Part shown: positions 25,521 through 38,410 of the stretch, one piece after another | How the letters are laid out: the number at the start of each line of letters is the position of its first letter | How positions within the stretch are numbered: the stretch's first letter is position 1 | Assembly (NCBI GenBank): GCA_029959085.1 | Contig: JARWIR010000011.1 | Coordinates: forward strand, 8,247,840 to 8,311,839 | Reading direction: 5' to 3' | Length of the DNA stretch: 64,000 nucleotides | Source: Nemophila menziesii | Taxonomy: Eukaryota > Streptophyta > Magnoliopsida > Boraginales > Hydrophyllaceae | Program-made: the position numbers and the translations under genes | The notes under the pieces: model-generated | Told to the model about the DNA's origin: nothing | What the model saw: only the letters and a program-made list of their open reading frames with translations | The model's database searches: none

Positions 25521-28481
25521 GAAAATTTTTTTTGTCTCCATATAGGTTTCTCCAAAATCACATCAGATTTGTTTGTTTATCAGTGATATAGTATGTTATG
25601 ATACGAATATTAATTGAGCATCAGTTTGATTATTCAGGTTATTACTCAGTCTATTGAAGTTATATTTTTCACATGCAGATGGAAATAAAATATTTTTATA
25701 AAAACGTTAGGTGTGTAAAGAGAATTCTGTAAATTTTAGGGGATTTAAGATGGACATAATGCACTATTTGGTTTTTTTGCAGTTCAAACCAGGGAAAAGT
25801 CAATACCAGCACCTCCTTCACACTTTAAGCTGAAAGATGATCATTTAGCTGGAAGTTCATTGAAAGATCGATCTTAGTTTGTGTAAATTTACATAATGGT
25901 CGTTTATTTTTTACTACTTTTCTAAAAAAACATCATCAAATAAAAACGAAATTGAGAAATAAATGAAATCAGTATATGCTTCTATACCATAGGTCCCCGT
26001 TTCTCCAAGCTGTCACATTTGTTTCGGTATGTAAATTATATACCATTTTTTCTTTATTGTAAGTTATTTAGAATGTTGGATTGCCTAAATAGAGTAGTCG
26101 TCTAACAAGGAATAGAATTGAAGATTAAATAATTAATTTTTCACTCAATGCTTCATATTATTTAGTTTCTGGAGCATAATGTGAGGTGCTAGATGAACTA
26201 TTAAAATAAAATTTTGTGTGAGTAACAGAGTTGCAAGGTCTTATTTTGAACAACTTGGAGATTCCCTAATCTGAATATTTAAAAACTTTATTTCGGTATG
26301 TATCTTTTGTACAAAACTACTATTACTTCAATGTGTTTTCTCCACATATTTTTGAGGAGTTTATGTAGTCAAGAGATTATGCAAGAGATAATTAGTTTAG
26401 GGACCATGCTAGGCTTAAATGTGGCAAGAACTTTCCAAGTTCTCTAGTGGTAACTAAGCATCACAAAAAGCAGACATGTTATCACCCTAGATGGTAACAA
26501 TGCTAAAATAACAATATTAGTAGTTAGATGTGGTCGATACCTAAATCTTTAAAAGAACCTCATAATAAAATTCTCCAACTGCAATGGAACTAAGGAAACT
26601 CAACACCAACAAATAGATTAAAACTACCAATGACCCATCCACTAAACCAAAATAATTTTTTGGTGAATCGAAGTCAAAACAACGCTAGTTATTTCAGAGA
26701 AAAAAATATCCTACATGAGCACACAATCTAAAAAAATCGAGGAGATTTTGTCCACCAAATAAATCAAAGCTGACAAGAATCCATCAATTGACCAACAAAA
26801 TTGACATTAAAAACCAAAACTGAAAAAGGAACACAAGAGATTCACTTAACAAATGATTTAACTAATAAATCCCACAACAATTTTAGACTGTTACACATGC
26901 ATAAAATCCATTACAAATACACACAACTAATTAAAAAAACACAACCGACCAATTAAGAAAACATGCAACCTATTTAAAAAAATAGATAACCTATTTTAAA
27001 AAAAAATAGGAAACTCATTAAAACTACAGACCCATTAACAAGTACCTTTTGTATTTTTAGGTAAAAAAATATATTCGGCTCATAGAAGAAAGCACTAGTA
27101 AAACCTTGAAGGTCCCCCGAAACTAATTCTTACAATATTAGACTACTTATTCACATTAGTCCGAGATATCATACTTGTTCAAATCAAAATTATAAATTTT
27201 TGGATCATCTTTCCCAAACACACCTAAAGAAGTTCTTTGAAAGACGACTTCCCCTCCTCAAACCCAAATATATCATCGATCTACAAGTACAAGTTCACTC
27301 CTTAAGTTTTTCTTCTCTATCTACACATAAAACATAAACTAATAGTTAAGCGAATAAAAAATAGTAAGTATTATATATAAAGTATTTTGTTTAAATATTT
27401 GTTCAATTCTAACCGGATTATTTTATACATATAATTGAGTAATATCTTGATGTTTAATATTTTAAAAAATTATGATAGGGTATGCCTTGAATCAATGATG
27501 TTCTGAGACTAGTAATTGGTTGATTTTACGAGACATCTGAAGTTTCTTTAAACGTAACAAAACATAAACAACATGTACAATGATGTTTAGCTGACCAAAT
27601 AATCAACATCGTTTTACATTCAAACTATTTAGTATAGCAGCATAGAGGTATAACAAATTCAAACTAATTACTTTTATATTTTTCACATTATGTACACATG
27701 TCTATTTTCACTTTTCACAAATTAAGATATAGTGTAATGCCTTATCGAGATACCCAATAAAATGATACGCTCATTGCCATGACATTTTAGTCAAATTACT
27801 TTTAGTCGAATGCATTTCATTCTCATTTGTCATGATAAGACTTACGTGACACATATTAAGATAAAAATAAATTTGAGTTTTAATGAGATAATTTAGTTTT
27901 GAAAGTATGTAAGTTTGTTAAGTCTCACTAATTAGGATTTTCAAAGAGTTTTGTCATTCAACTTTTATAAATGCATATTGCCATAATGTAGCTGCTAAAT
28001 ATTTCATATCATAATTCATAAGAGAAGAGATTTAGAGATATCTTTATTTATTAAATTGTATGTTTTTAATGGTGATACAAGCCTTTTAATAATTGTATAT
28101 AAAGAAATTTATTTTTTTTGTGCTCCGTGATGAAATTTTACAGTTTTGGTACTTGTTTGTCATAAGATATTCGCTTATGATTTTAATGTTTTCTTTATTC
28201 TAGAGTGAAAATGGATGTCCAACAATTTGATTGTGATGGAACTAACAGTGGTCCTTATTGGACTCAAGGACTGATTTGTTGAAGTAGCTCTTATCAATTG
28301 GTTGATTATGGTGAAATGAAGGATCGGAGATGATGGCTCAAGATCCTTGAAGAGACTCCTTCGCATACACCAAACCTAAAAACCTGAAAAAGATGAACAA
28401 ACAAAAAGTGTAGAACTGATAAAAATAAAAAATAAATGCAACTAGTCACTAAAGGATAAACACTGTGGTCACACGCTACCG

Positions 28482-28499
28482 TCCCCGGCAGCGGCGCCA
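28482..28499 (-). promoter_or_regulatory. Primer-binding site, Asp-tRNA type
   Basis: The minus strand reads TGGCGCCGCTGCCGGGGA a few bases after the LTR end. This resembles the complement of the 3' end of plant tRNA-Asp, as used by many Athila/Tat elements, and fixes the LTR orientation. Confidence 0.75.
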
Positions 28500-28905
28500 A
28501 AAACATGGTGGTCCTTTGTGTGTTCTAAAATAATGCAATAAGTAAAGAGAACCACAACCGCAAGTGTATGGTTGTCCAAAAACTTTGTGGTCCTTTGTGT
28601 GTTCTAAAATAATGCAGTAAGTAATGAGAACCACAACCGCAAGTGTACGGTTATCCCAAGTTATAATAGTGATAACAGATTCGTTCTCAGGGACGGATTG
28701 GTTGACTCCAATGCTTATTAAGTAGTGTTTAATTGCACGTAAAAGCAAATAAATGATTTTAAGTTTGTTTGTTGGTTTTCTAAGAACTAAGACAATAATT
28801 AAAAAGTACTCGAGTAACGCTAGGATTTCACCTAAATCAAATCATTCCATGTAGTTTAAGGATAAATTCGGTAATTACTATTGGTCGGGATTCAATTATC
28901 TCCTT

Positions 28906-29100
28906 ACCCCCGTCAGGGTGGACTAAGGAGCTCTTCTTAGGTGCTACAAACCCCGTCAGGGTGAATATAGTCCACCTTCGAAAGGTTCAAGTCTAATTAC
29001 CCAATTGGCCGTAAGATTAATCAAGCCTGTCAAGGTCAAATAATTTATATCTTTCTTTCATTAACTAGTTCCGTACCTAGACCCCCCGTCAAGGTGGTCT
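28906..29100 (-). repeat. Repeated CCCCGTCA(G/A)GGTGG motif in LTR
   Basis: Four copies of a CCCCGTCAGGGTGG-like string, two of them weaker, lie at about 28910, 28953, 29026 and 29087. Counterparts are found in the other LTR at about 59607-59800 in the opposite orientation. The surrounding LTR is more diverged than the motif. Confidence 0.65.
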
Positions 29101-30959
29101 AATTGCCACTAATTGGAATAGCCTAAGTACTAATTCCTAAAATTGATTCATGACTTCAATAATAGTCAATAGGTGTAAATTAAAGAAAATTAATAAGTAC
29201 CCAATTTGAATTAAATTAAAATAATCCCAAATTCAATAACATAGAATGAAATAATTCATGGTTCAATCCATTACGCGTTCTCAAGTACTAAATGAAATTT
29301 AGCTCATAATTAGAAAAACTAAGAAAATAAATAAAAAGGAATTCATAATTTTTTTACAGAAAGGAGATTTAGAAACCTAATTAGGATGTTGATTCGGCTG
29401 AAAGATGGGGATATAGACAGTCTCCAGCTCCAAGTTTCTTCTCTTCCTTGCTTCTGCTTCTTTTCTTCTTGTCTGACTTTGTAAATAATGAATTGTGTGA
29501 AAAATATAAGTCAAAAGCCCTTAATAAAATCGGACTTGGACCTTAGCCTATGATTAAATAAAATAATAAAGGCCAAGTCCATTATCTTAGCCCAAAATCC
29601 CGTAACTCTGCACCACCTCCACTAAAACAGCTCTAACCGACTCGTTTCAACTCCGATTGACCCAATTCCAGTTGCTAAAGTTCCGTAACTCAATGGGGCA
29701 CGTTTTCTTTTCACAAGTCAGCGGCTAAATCTACTCTTAGGTGGCTCGTAATCAAAAATCTTTGACAACTTTCCAGATTTACAGCTCTAAAATCTCAATT
29801 CTTTCGGGATTTGTCTTCATGCTTTGACTCCGTATCACGATCTTTGACTTTATTCTCGACTTCCTATCCTATCTAGTATTCAAAACCTACAAACTTTTCA
29901 CTAAAATACACAATATTACGCGCAAAAGCTTTATAAATCAGAAATACTAAAATCACAAGAGAGAAATTGGAATATTGCATATTATTACTAAAGGTCTATT
30001 AAAGTAGCCAGATAATCACCTAATTTGATGTTTCCAAAGCATATAAATATAGAACAAAAGAGGAGAAATCAGTAATCACTTGGTAAGTCTAAACCCCTCT
30101 AATCTAATGATACTATGCTTGTTTACCATACATTACAAACACGGGAAAGAGTGTGTAATCATACTTCTTTAAATTGTTTTTATGGATTGATTACAAAATG
30201 TTAAATTTCATATTTTATGTTTTTCTCGATGTATGCCTATTTTTATTTCCATTTAGATGAAAATTTAACATGCTAATCATATTTAATTGCCATGTAAATT
30301 ATGATTTTATATTTTTTGAAATTTAAATTATACCTTTTGAACAATGTTATATTAATGAATTTATTTTAACCACACTTTAAAATTTATCTATATACCTATA
30401 TATTTTGATTCATCAATATATTTTTTTTAAGAATATTAGTAATTCATTAAAAAATTTCACCTCCACTAACTAATTACATAAATTGTAATAAAAATAACTA
30501 ATTGCAAACACTCCACACATTGCATCATAGACAAAAAAAACTTTCATATGGATGAATAAGTATAACAAAACAACTCCAATCGCCAAAAAATGAAGAAACA
30601 AAAAGATAAATTGAAAGCCCAGCAGAGCAGATTCGAAGGTAAGCTAAAGATAGAAGATAAGTAAAGGTGTTGCTTTGGATTATTAGTTCAGGGTTGGATT
30701 TTAATTTTGTAATTGTATAATTGAACGTATAATTTCGATGAAGATTATTTTATTTTTTTATTTCTGAATGACAACTATTCGGCCTTTTGATATCAGTCTG
30801 ATCTAGAGAATAGAAATTTCATTGCATTAGGTAAAATCCTAGCACAGATCAATTTCTAATTTCAAGTAATAATATGAAGTGAAACTGGAAACAGAGATAT
30901 ACCTGGAGCCATTGTGCAAATGTGCTGTCTCATAGCTCCACATGAATTCACTAATTAGG

Positions 30960-31924
30960 GGATAAATAATTTCTGATCTATTTCTCAATTCATTCAAACT
31001 CAAAAACATAGTTCTTCGATTTTAAATGTAGTCTATTTTGAAGCTATTGTATAAGAAATTTTAACACTCATTTTTTATTTTGAAAAAGCTTAATTGATTT
31101 AGAAGTATAGAAAAATACAAATCATTATTGTCTCCATTGGTTAAAGCTTCATTTTAGGCGCTTATATCTCAATATAGAAACAATGAGACATGATTAGGAT
31201 CTTGGTATGGAAATAGAAAAACTAATTATTACAAACAACATTTTTGATAAATTGAGAGTTTAACTCGTGTGTCAATTCTATTTTATTTCTAGAATTTTGA
31301 ATTCGAATTTGCTAATTCACGAGTAATTACAATTTTTAATTAGTCCCTCAACAATGAAAAAGGGGTCATGTCATCACTGTGGCATTGATAGTAAATGTCC
31401 TATTTCATATCTCAACCATAATCTATTAATTGCTAAAAAATGACACAAACATAGCAATGAATAGATTACAGCCTAGATATGAAATAAGACACTTACTATC
31501 AGTGCCACAGTGACGACATGACCCCTTTTTCATTGTTGAACGATTGAATTGAAAATTGTAATTACTTAGTGAATTTGCAAAATCTAATTCAAAATTCTAG
31601 AAATAAAATACAATTGACATACGAGTTAAACTCTCATTTTACCAAAAATTTTGTTTGTAATAATTAGTTTTTCAATTTCTATAGCAAGAGCCTAATCATG
31701 TCTCATTGTTTCTATATTGAGATATAAGCCCATAAAATGAAGTTTGAACCAACCAGACAATAATGATTTGTATTCTTCTATATTTTGAAATCAAATAAGC
31801 TTTTTCAAAATTAACAATGAGTGTTAAAAATTTTATACAATAGCTTCAAAATAGACTACATTTAGAAAAGAAGGGCTATGCTTTTGAGTTTGAATGAATT
31901 GAGAAATAGATCAACAATTAATTA
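30960..31924. repeat. Long inverted repeat (hairpin), U3
   Basis: Arm 30960-31433 pairs with arm 31454-31924 around a loop of about 20 bases. The arms share GGGGTCATGTCATCACTGTG and its complement. The structure is the same as in U1 with independent substitutions. Confidence 0.85.
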
Positions 31925-32123
31925 CCGGTGCAACATTATAGAAGGATCTTTTCGTTGTTATCAAGGTGAAATTGTAGAAAATTAAAAGCTGAGACGCTAT
32001 TTTCAAAAGAATGAAATGAATACACGATTTTAATTTGTTATGTCCACTATCTCTTGCTTTTTATTGGGCTTTTTGAACTTGAATATGCGTTTTCTCAGTG
32101 ATATGACCCAAAATTGTTTACAG

Positions 32124-32770
32124 GTTTACTAAATCGAAAAGGCTCAAATTTCACACCTGAACATTTAGAGATTATCCTAATTAGGGCTTTTACTAAAAAC
32201 TCAAAGATTCATGTTCCTGAAGATCAACAATACTCTACATTGACGCGTCTTTCATGTGGAGCTCTTGCTGGTTTATTTGGACAAACTATAACGTATCCTT
32301 TAGATGTTGTTAGTCGGCAAAGGTAGGTACGTTAATTCGTAAATTATCAACCTTTTAAGCATGTTGAATTGTAGAAATTATGGATAATATGTCTTTTTGG
32401 TTAGGGTTAAGCACTTTTTACCTTTGGCAAAAAGTGGGCTCCATTTCTGAAACTCAATTGATGGGCTTACTAATCTTATTCGTGATCAAGGGCGGAGACA
32501 AGTATTTGTTGGAGTGAGTATTAATTACATTAAGGTAAAGAAGGGTGGAGACAAATATTTGCTGGACTGAGTATTAATTACATTAAGGTAAAAGATCATA
32601 ATTATTAGAAATTGATTAATATTTGGTGTTGTTTTGATAGCGTGACTAAAAGTAACATGTTTGTGCAGTTTTGGTTATAGATTGTTCCTTCTGTGGCGAT
32701 TAGATTTACAACATATGAAATGATAATGTGTTGGCTCAGTGTTTTTGCAAGACAAAGATCAAAGACAGTG
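32124..32770 (+). pseudogene. Mitochondrial carrier gene fragment, three exons (U3)
   Basis: The first exon (32124-32322) has an intact TTTACAG acceptor and GTAGGT donor. It is open throughout, with HVPEDQQYSTLTRLSCG followed by ALAGLFGQTITYPLDVV. This is the conserved PX(D/E) carrier-signature region. The second exon (about 32406-32541) gives LIRDQG then RRQVFVG. The third (32691-32770) gives IVPSVAIRFTTYEM. The family moves nucleotides, CoA or other small solutes across the inner mitochondrial membrane. A functional protein cannot come from this fragment, because the first helices and the gene start are absent. Confidence 0.8.
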
Positions 32771-33622
32771 AGTAATATTTATATTTGTTACGGTGTTAAT
32801 TGTTTAGTTTCAATTAAGTAATATTTGTAGGTGTTGACTTAGTATTTATGAGTAATGGATGAAACTTGATTTATGTAGGGAAAATGACGTTCCATCACCA
32901 CCCAACAGTTCACTATTTCACAAATGATCTTTGGTTCAATGGATGAGACTTCTAGAACTAGAGTTAAACGAGAATGATGAAATATTTGCTTGATTTCCAT
33001 AAAACAATCCTATCAACGCTAGAGGATAGAATTTTTTGGCATGTAAATTACTGTTAAAAGCAAAGAATAACACTCAAAAATTAGAATTTGCCTGATATTT
33101 GATAAAATATTATCAACAGTGTAACTTTCAAGCAGATTATGGCTTTTTTTTTAATATTGTTCGGACAAGTTATATCGTTTAAGAATAATGTTTTACCATT
33201 GCTTGGCCAATGTCTTAGCAACATCATTTATTGTTCCTTTTCCAGCCAAAAGATGTTTGGTAAACTACATAATTTGTTATTCACTAAACTGATATCGAAT
33301 CATTTGTTTCTGCATGTGAAAACAACATATTTTCCATTACTAAAGGTTGATCTAATATAGTTAAAATCAAAATCAGTTTCATTTTTTGATCTAGACATAT
33401 CCACCCAATCGGACGTCAACAATATTCTATTCAGAAACGGGGAAGATGATAAACTGTGTGCGTGTGACTTCATGTTATTTGTGTAGAGTTTGAGGATCTG
33501 TGTATGTAGAGTTTATGTCATACTTATTGTAAGCTTTAAAAGTTCAACTCTAGTTCACCATGTATTACTGATTTATTACTTTTCCCATTGTTACAACCTG
33601 TTAAAATTAACAATTTTTTTAG

Positions 33623-33737
33623 CTAATAGATCCTGAAGGTGTTAAAAAAGAATTAATAACATCTGAAAACATTAAATGTAGATGGAGTTGTTGTAAATTG
33701 TTGGTGGGGTATAGTTGAACGATGGACAGCTCATAAA
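33623..33737 (+). pseudogene. Beta-amylase exon fragment (U3)
   Basis: An acceptor TTTTTTTAG is followed by a degraded [11 protein letters not shown] block, the shared frameshift and [15 protein letters not shown]. Private changes include ATG to ATA at the start of the block and GAAGG to GAACG after WGIVE. Confidence 0.75.
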
Positions 33738-36424
33738 TTGTTTTTTGTCTCCTTATAGGTTTCTCCAAAATCACTTCAAATTTGTTTATTTATCACTGTT
33801 ATAGTATGTTATAATACGACTATTAATTGAGCATCACTTTGATTATCCAGGTTATTACTCGGTGTATATCTTATATTTTTCACTTGCAGATGGAAATAAA
33901 ATATTTTTATAAAAACGTTAGGGGTGTAAAGAGAATTCTGTAAAGTTTAGGGGTTTTAAGATGGCCTTAATGTATTATTTGGTTTTTTTGCAGTTCAAAC
34001 CTTGGAAAATTCAATTCCAGCACCTCCTTCACACTTTAAGCTGAAAGTTAATCATTTGGGTGGAAGTTCATTGAAAGATCATCTATCTTAATTTGTGTAA
34101 ATTTACATAATGGTCTTTAATTTTTGTACTACTTATCTAAAAAAACATCATCAAATAAAAACAAAATTCATAAATAAATTAAATTATAATTATTATATGC
34201 TTATAGACCATTGGTCCCCGTTTCTCCAAATCGTCACATTCTTTTCGGTATGTATATTATATACAATTTTTTCTTTATTGTAATTTATTTTAGAATGTTG
34301 GATTTCCTAAATAGAGTAGTCGTCAAACAAGGAATAGAATTGAAGATTAAGTAATTAATTTGTCACTCAATGCTTCATATTACATAGTTTCTAGATCATA
34401 ACGTGTCGTGCTGGATGAACCATTAAAAGAAAATTTTGTGTGAGTAACAGAGTTGAAAGGTCTCATTTGAACAACTTGGAGATTCCTTAATTTGAATATT
34501 TACAAACTTTATTTCGGTATGTATCTTTTGTACAAAACTACTATTATTTCAATGTGTTTCCTCCACATATTTTTGAGGAGTTTAAGCAGTCAAGAGATGA
34601 TGTAAGAGAATAATAGGCTTAGGGACCATGCTGGACTTAAACGTGGCAAGAATTCTCTTAAGTTCTCTAGTGGTAATTGAGCATCACAAAAAGCAGACAT
34701 GTTATCACCCGAGATGGTAACAATGCTAAAATAACAATATTAGCAGTTAGATGTGGTCGATAATTAAATCTTTAAAAGAACCTCAAAATGAAAATCTCCA
34801 ACTGTGCAATGGAACTAAGGAAATTCAAAACCAACAAACAGATTAAAACTACCAAAGACCCACCCACTAAATCAAAATAATTTTTTGGTGAACCGAAGTC
34901 AAAACAACGCTAGTTATTCCAGAGTCAAAAAAATCCTACATGAGCACACAATCTAAAAAATCGAGGAGAATTTATCCACCAAATAAATCAAAGCTGACAA
35001 ACATCCATCAATTGATCCACAAAATTGACCTTCGAAACCAAAACTGAAAAAGGAACACTAGAGATTCATTTAACAAATGATTAAACTAATAGATACCAGA
35101 ACAATTTTAGACTGTTATACATGTATAAAATCCATTATAAATACACACAACTCATTAAAAAACCACACCCGACCAATTAAGAAAACATGCAACCTATTTT
35201 AAGAAAGAGATAACCAATTTTAAAAATAGGAAACTCATTAAAAAATAAAAACCCATTAAGAAGTAACTTTTGGATTTTTGGGTAAAAAAATAATTCGGCT
35301 CATAGGAGAAAGCACTACAAAAACCTTGAAGGTCACCCAAAACTAAATCTTAAAACATTAGAGTACTTGTTCACATTATTCCGAGATATCCTACTTGTTC
35401 AAATCAAAATTATAAATTTTTGGATCATCTTCCCCAAACACAACTAAAGAAGTTCTTTGAAGACGACCTCAAACCCAAATATATCGTCAATCTAGAAGTA
35501 CAAGTTCACTCCTTACGTTTTTCTTCCAAATCTACACATAAAACATAAACTAATAGTTAAGCGAATAAGAAAATAGTAATTTGGCTAATTAAGTATTATA
35601 TATTAAGTATTTCGTTTATATATTTGTTCAATTCTAACCAGATTATATTATACATATACTTGAGTAATATCTTGATTTAATATTTAAAAATAATTATCAT
35701 AGACTATGTTTTGAAAAAAATGTTTCAAGAGTAAAAATTGGTTGATTTTCCGAGACCTCTGAAGTTTGGTTACATGTAACAAAACATAAAAAAAATGTAC
35801 AATGATGTTTAGCTAACAAAATAATCAACACCATTTTACATTCAAACTAAATAGTATATCAGCATAGAAGTAGACCAAATTCAAACTAATTAATGTTATA
35901 TTTTTCACATTATGTAGACATGTCTATTTTCACTTTTCACTAATTAAGATATAGTATAATGTCATATCAAGATATCCAATAAAATGATAAGCTCATTAGC
36001 CATGACATTTTAGTCAAATTCATTTTAGACAATTCTTTTCATTCTCATTTGTCATGATAAGACTTACTTGACACATATTAAGATAAAGATAAATTTGAGT
36101 TTTAATGAGATAATTTAGTTTTGAAAGTATGTAAGTTTGTTAAGTCTCACTAATTAGGATTTTCAAAGAGTTGTGTCAATCAACTTTTATTAATGCATAT
36201 CGCCGTAATGTAGCTGCTAAATATTTCATATCATAATTCATACGAGAAGAAATTTAGAGATATCTTTATTTATGGATTTGTATGTTTTTAATGGTGATAC
36301 GAGCATTTTAATGAGTGTATATAAATCAATTTATTGGTTTGGTGCTTCAAGATGAAATTTTACTATTTTGGTATGTGTTTACCATGAGATATTCGCTTAT
36401 GATTTTATTATTTTATTTTTTCTA

Positions 36425-36967
36425 GAGAGAAAATGAATGTCTCGTGATGGTGGTGGAACTAACAGTGGTCCTTATTGGACCCAAGGATTGAGCTATTGAA
36501 GTAGTTCTTATAAATTGGTTGATTTTAGTGAAATGAACGAATACAATACTCAAACATTGTTTATAAATATTGTGTCAAAGTTGGAGAGACGGAATATAAC
36601 AAAGGCTATGCAATAACAAAAAAGTAAACTTCTAGACTTTCTCTTCAAGCCAACCAAAATAATTGTCATGAGAAAATAGAGTGTCCTCGTAAAACATGAC
36701 TCATGAGGCAAATATATGGTATTTAAGTAAAAAAATGAGAGGATCCAAGTACATTTGGTAAGACTTTTCATTTTACTTTATTTGGATTGAGATTGTCACC
36801 TTAGAGGTGACTCGAGATTTTATGTTTCTTCCTATATAACTTATTACGTTACTTATTTTGTACATTTTGACAGTTTAATCTTTGTTTAAAGGTCTTGGAC
36901 CATATCTCCCATCTCAGGAAAAAGGTATCCATGTATGGCATTTTAACAGGAAGGACATATTGTGTAA
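36425..36967 (+). pseudogene. Unrecognised two-exon gene-like remnant at unit end (U3)
   Basis: Same layout as in U1: a TTTTTTCTAG acceptor, a GGGTNSGPYWTQGL-type block, NIVSKLERRN, LLDFLFKPTKI, then a second block GLGPYLPSQEKG from about 36893. The first exon has lost the HF residues, and stops interrupt the frame. The family is unknown. Confidence 0.38.
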
Positions 36968-38019
36968 TTCACTTGGTAAGTCTAAACCCCTCTAATCTAA
37001 TAAAAGTATGCTTGTTTAACATGCTTTACAAACACGGAAAAAAGTGTGTAATCATACTTCTTTATATTCTTTTTATGGATTGATTACAAAATGTTAAATT
37101 TCATCTTTTACTTTTTCTCGATGTACATCTGCCTATTTTTATTTCCATTTAGAAGAATATTTAACATGCTAATCATATATGATTGCCATGTAAATTATGA
37201 ATTTATATTTTTTGAAATTTAAATTATACTTTTTGAACAATGCTATATTAATGAATTTATTTTAACCACACTTTACAGTTTATCTATATACCTATATATT
37301 TTTATTCATCAACTTTTAAAAAAAAAATATTAGTAATTCATTAAAAAATTTCACCTCCACTAACTAATTACATAAATTGTAATAAAAATAACTAATTACA
37401 AACACTCCACATGTTGCATCACAGACAAAAAGGAAAAATAACACAAATCAGTAAACTATAATAAATTCATCTACTGTCAAAAAAACTTTCATATGGATGA
37501 ATAAGTATAACTAAACAACTCCAATCACCAAAAAATGAAGAAACAAAAAAAAAATTGAAAGCCCAGCACAGCAGATTCTAAGGTATGTTAAAGATAGAAG
37601 ATAAGTAAAGGTGTTAATTAGGATTATTAAATCAGGGTTGGATTTTAATTTTGTAATTGTGTAATTAAATTAATAATTTCGGTGAAGTTTATTTTATTTT
37701 TTTATTCCTGAATAGCAACTGTTTGGGCTTTTAATACGAATTATCATACATTTAGTCCGATCTAGAATGCTTCAGCATTCACTTAGATACAAAGGCCTAT
37801 ATGTATCAATCGTATAGTGAGATAGTGAAAGAGACTAGGACGTGCTTAAAAATTTCACTGCCTTAGGTAAAATCCTAGCACATATCAATTTCTAATTTCA
37901 TGTAACGATATGACGTGTATGTATACTGAAACTGGAAACATAGATATACCTGGAGCTATTGTGCAAATGTGATGTCTCATAGCTCCACATGAATGCACTA
38001 ATTAGGGGGTAATTAATTT

Positions 38020-38024
38020 CTGAT
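38020..38024. repeat. Copia target-site duplication, left copy
   Basis: CTGAT here and CTGAT at 46173-46177 flank the element. The uninterrupted target is visible in U3 as AATTTCTGATCTATTTCTC near 30968. Confidence 0.92.
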
Positions 38025-38399
38025 TGTAAGAAAATTAAAGGTTACAGACAAACCTTTTAGGCGGAATTAAGAATCGAAATACTTCCCGGTGTTGAATCTA
38101 CTTACGTGACAAAGAAGATTACTATTCCACAACATAAATGCCTTTGGATATCGAGTGATATGTTAATGAGATCTTGAAAGAATTTCTATTGAGTTTTGTT
38201 TCTTTAAAGTATAAGACAAGAGCAGAAAGAATGAAAAAGAAACGGAAGTCTGCAAATTGATTTCTAATTTTCTCATTGTGAAATAACTTCCTAAATTTAT
38301 TTATATATTATTTATTCAAATAATAACTACCACAATATGGGCCGGGCTAACCTATCACGGGCACCACAATATGGGCCAGGCCCAAACCAATTTCTTTCA
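38025..38399 (-). repeat. Copia 3' LTR
   Basis: On the minus strand it begins TGAAAGAAATTGG and ends CTTACA, the canonical TG...CA form. It contains two GGGCC-type copies (AATATGGGCC) near its start. Confidence 0.92.
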
Positions 38400-38410
38400 T
38401 TCTCCCACTT
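38400..38410 (-). promoter_or_regulatory. Copia polypurine tract
   Basis: The minus strand reads AAGTGGGAGAA directly before the 3' LTR. This is the typical plus-strand primer of plant copia elements. Confidence 0.8.

Larger units (their letters stand above)
28323..30076 (-). mobile_element. Truncated Athila/Tat-type LTR with primer-binding site
   Basis: On the minus strand this is one LTR (about 30076-28507, ending GGACCACCA), a short spacer, a primer-binding site and about 160 bp of leader. The LTR aligns with that at 58460-60184: shared landmarks are TTTTGCGCGTAAT, GATTTAGCCGCTGAC, GCAGTTACGGGATTTTG and ACACACAAAGGACCACCA. The body of the element is absent. The host unit loses about 430 bp here compared with U3 (36541-36968), and I see no target duplication. 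The fragment was therefore probably left by recombination or deletion, not by a clean solo-LTR event. Confidence 0.8.
15733..30262 (+). repeat. Array unit U2 (with LINE and truncated LTR inserted)
   Basis: The unit starts at the ACATGCTAATCATAT junction and keeps the usual order. The LINE splits its ATG exon block from the hairpin, and the truncated LTR replaces most of its terminal exon-like blocks. Its hairpin has lost the central part of both arms. Intervening stretches (for example 25530-28200) are AT-rich and hold no recognised gene. Confidence 0.75.
30263..37159 (+). repeat. Array unit U3
   Basis: This unit has no transposon insertion and is about 6.9 kb. It has the best-preserved carrier fragment and a complete hairpin. 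Its candidate first exon (30590-30638) is intact, with donor GTAAGC. Stretches between the named blocks (for example 33740-36420) are AT-rich, and I see no gene in them. Confidence 0.78.

Noticed and set aside
28906..29100. CRISPR-like spaced repeats
   Set aside because: Few, imperfect, irregularly spaced copies inside a plant LTR. This is eukaryotic sequence.
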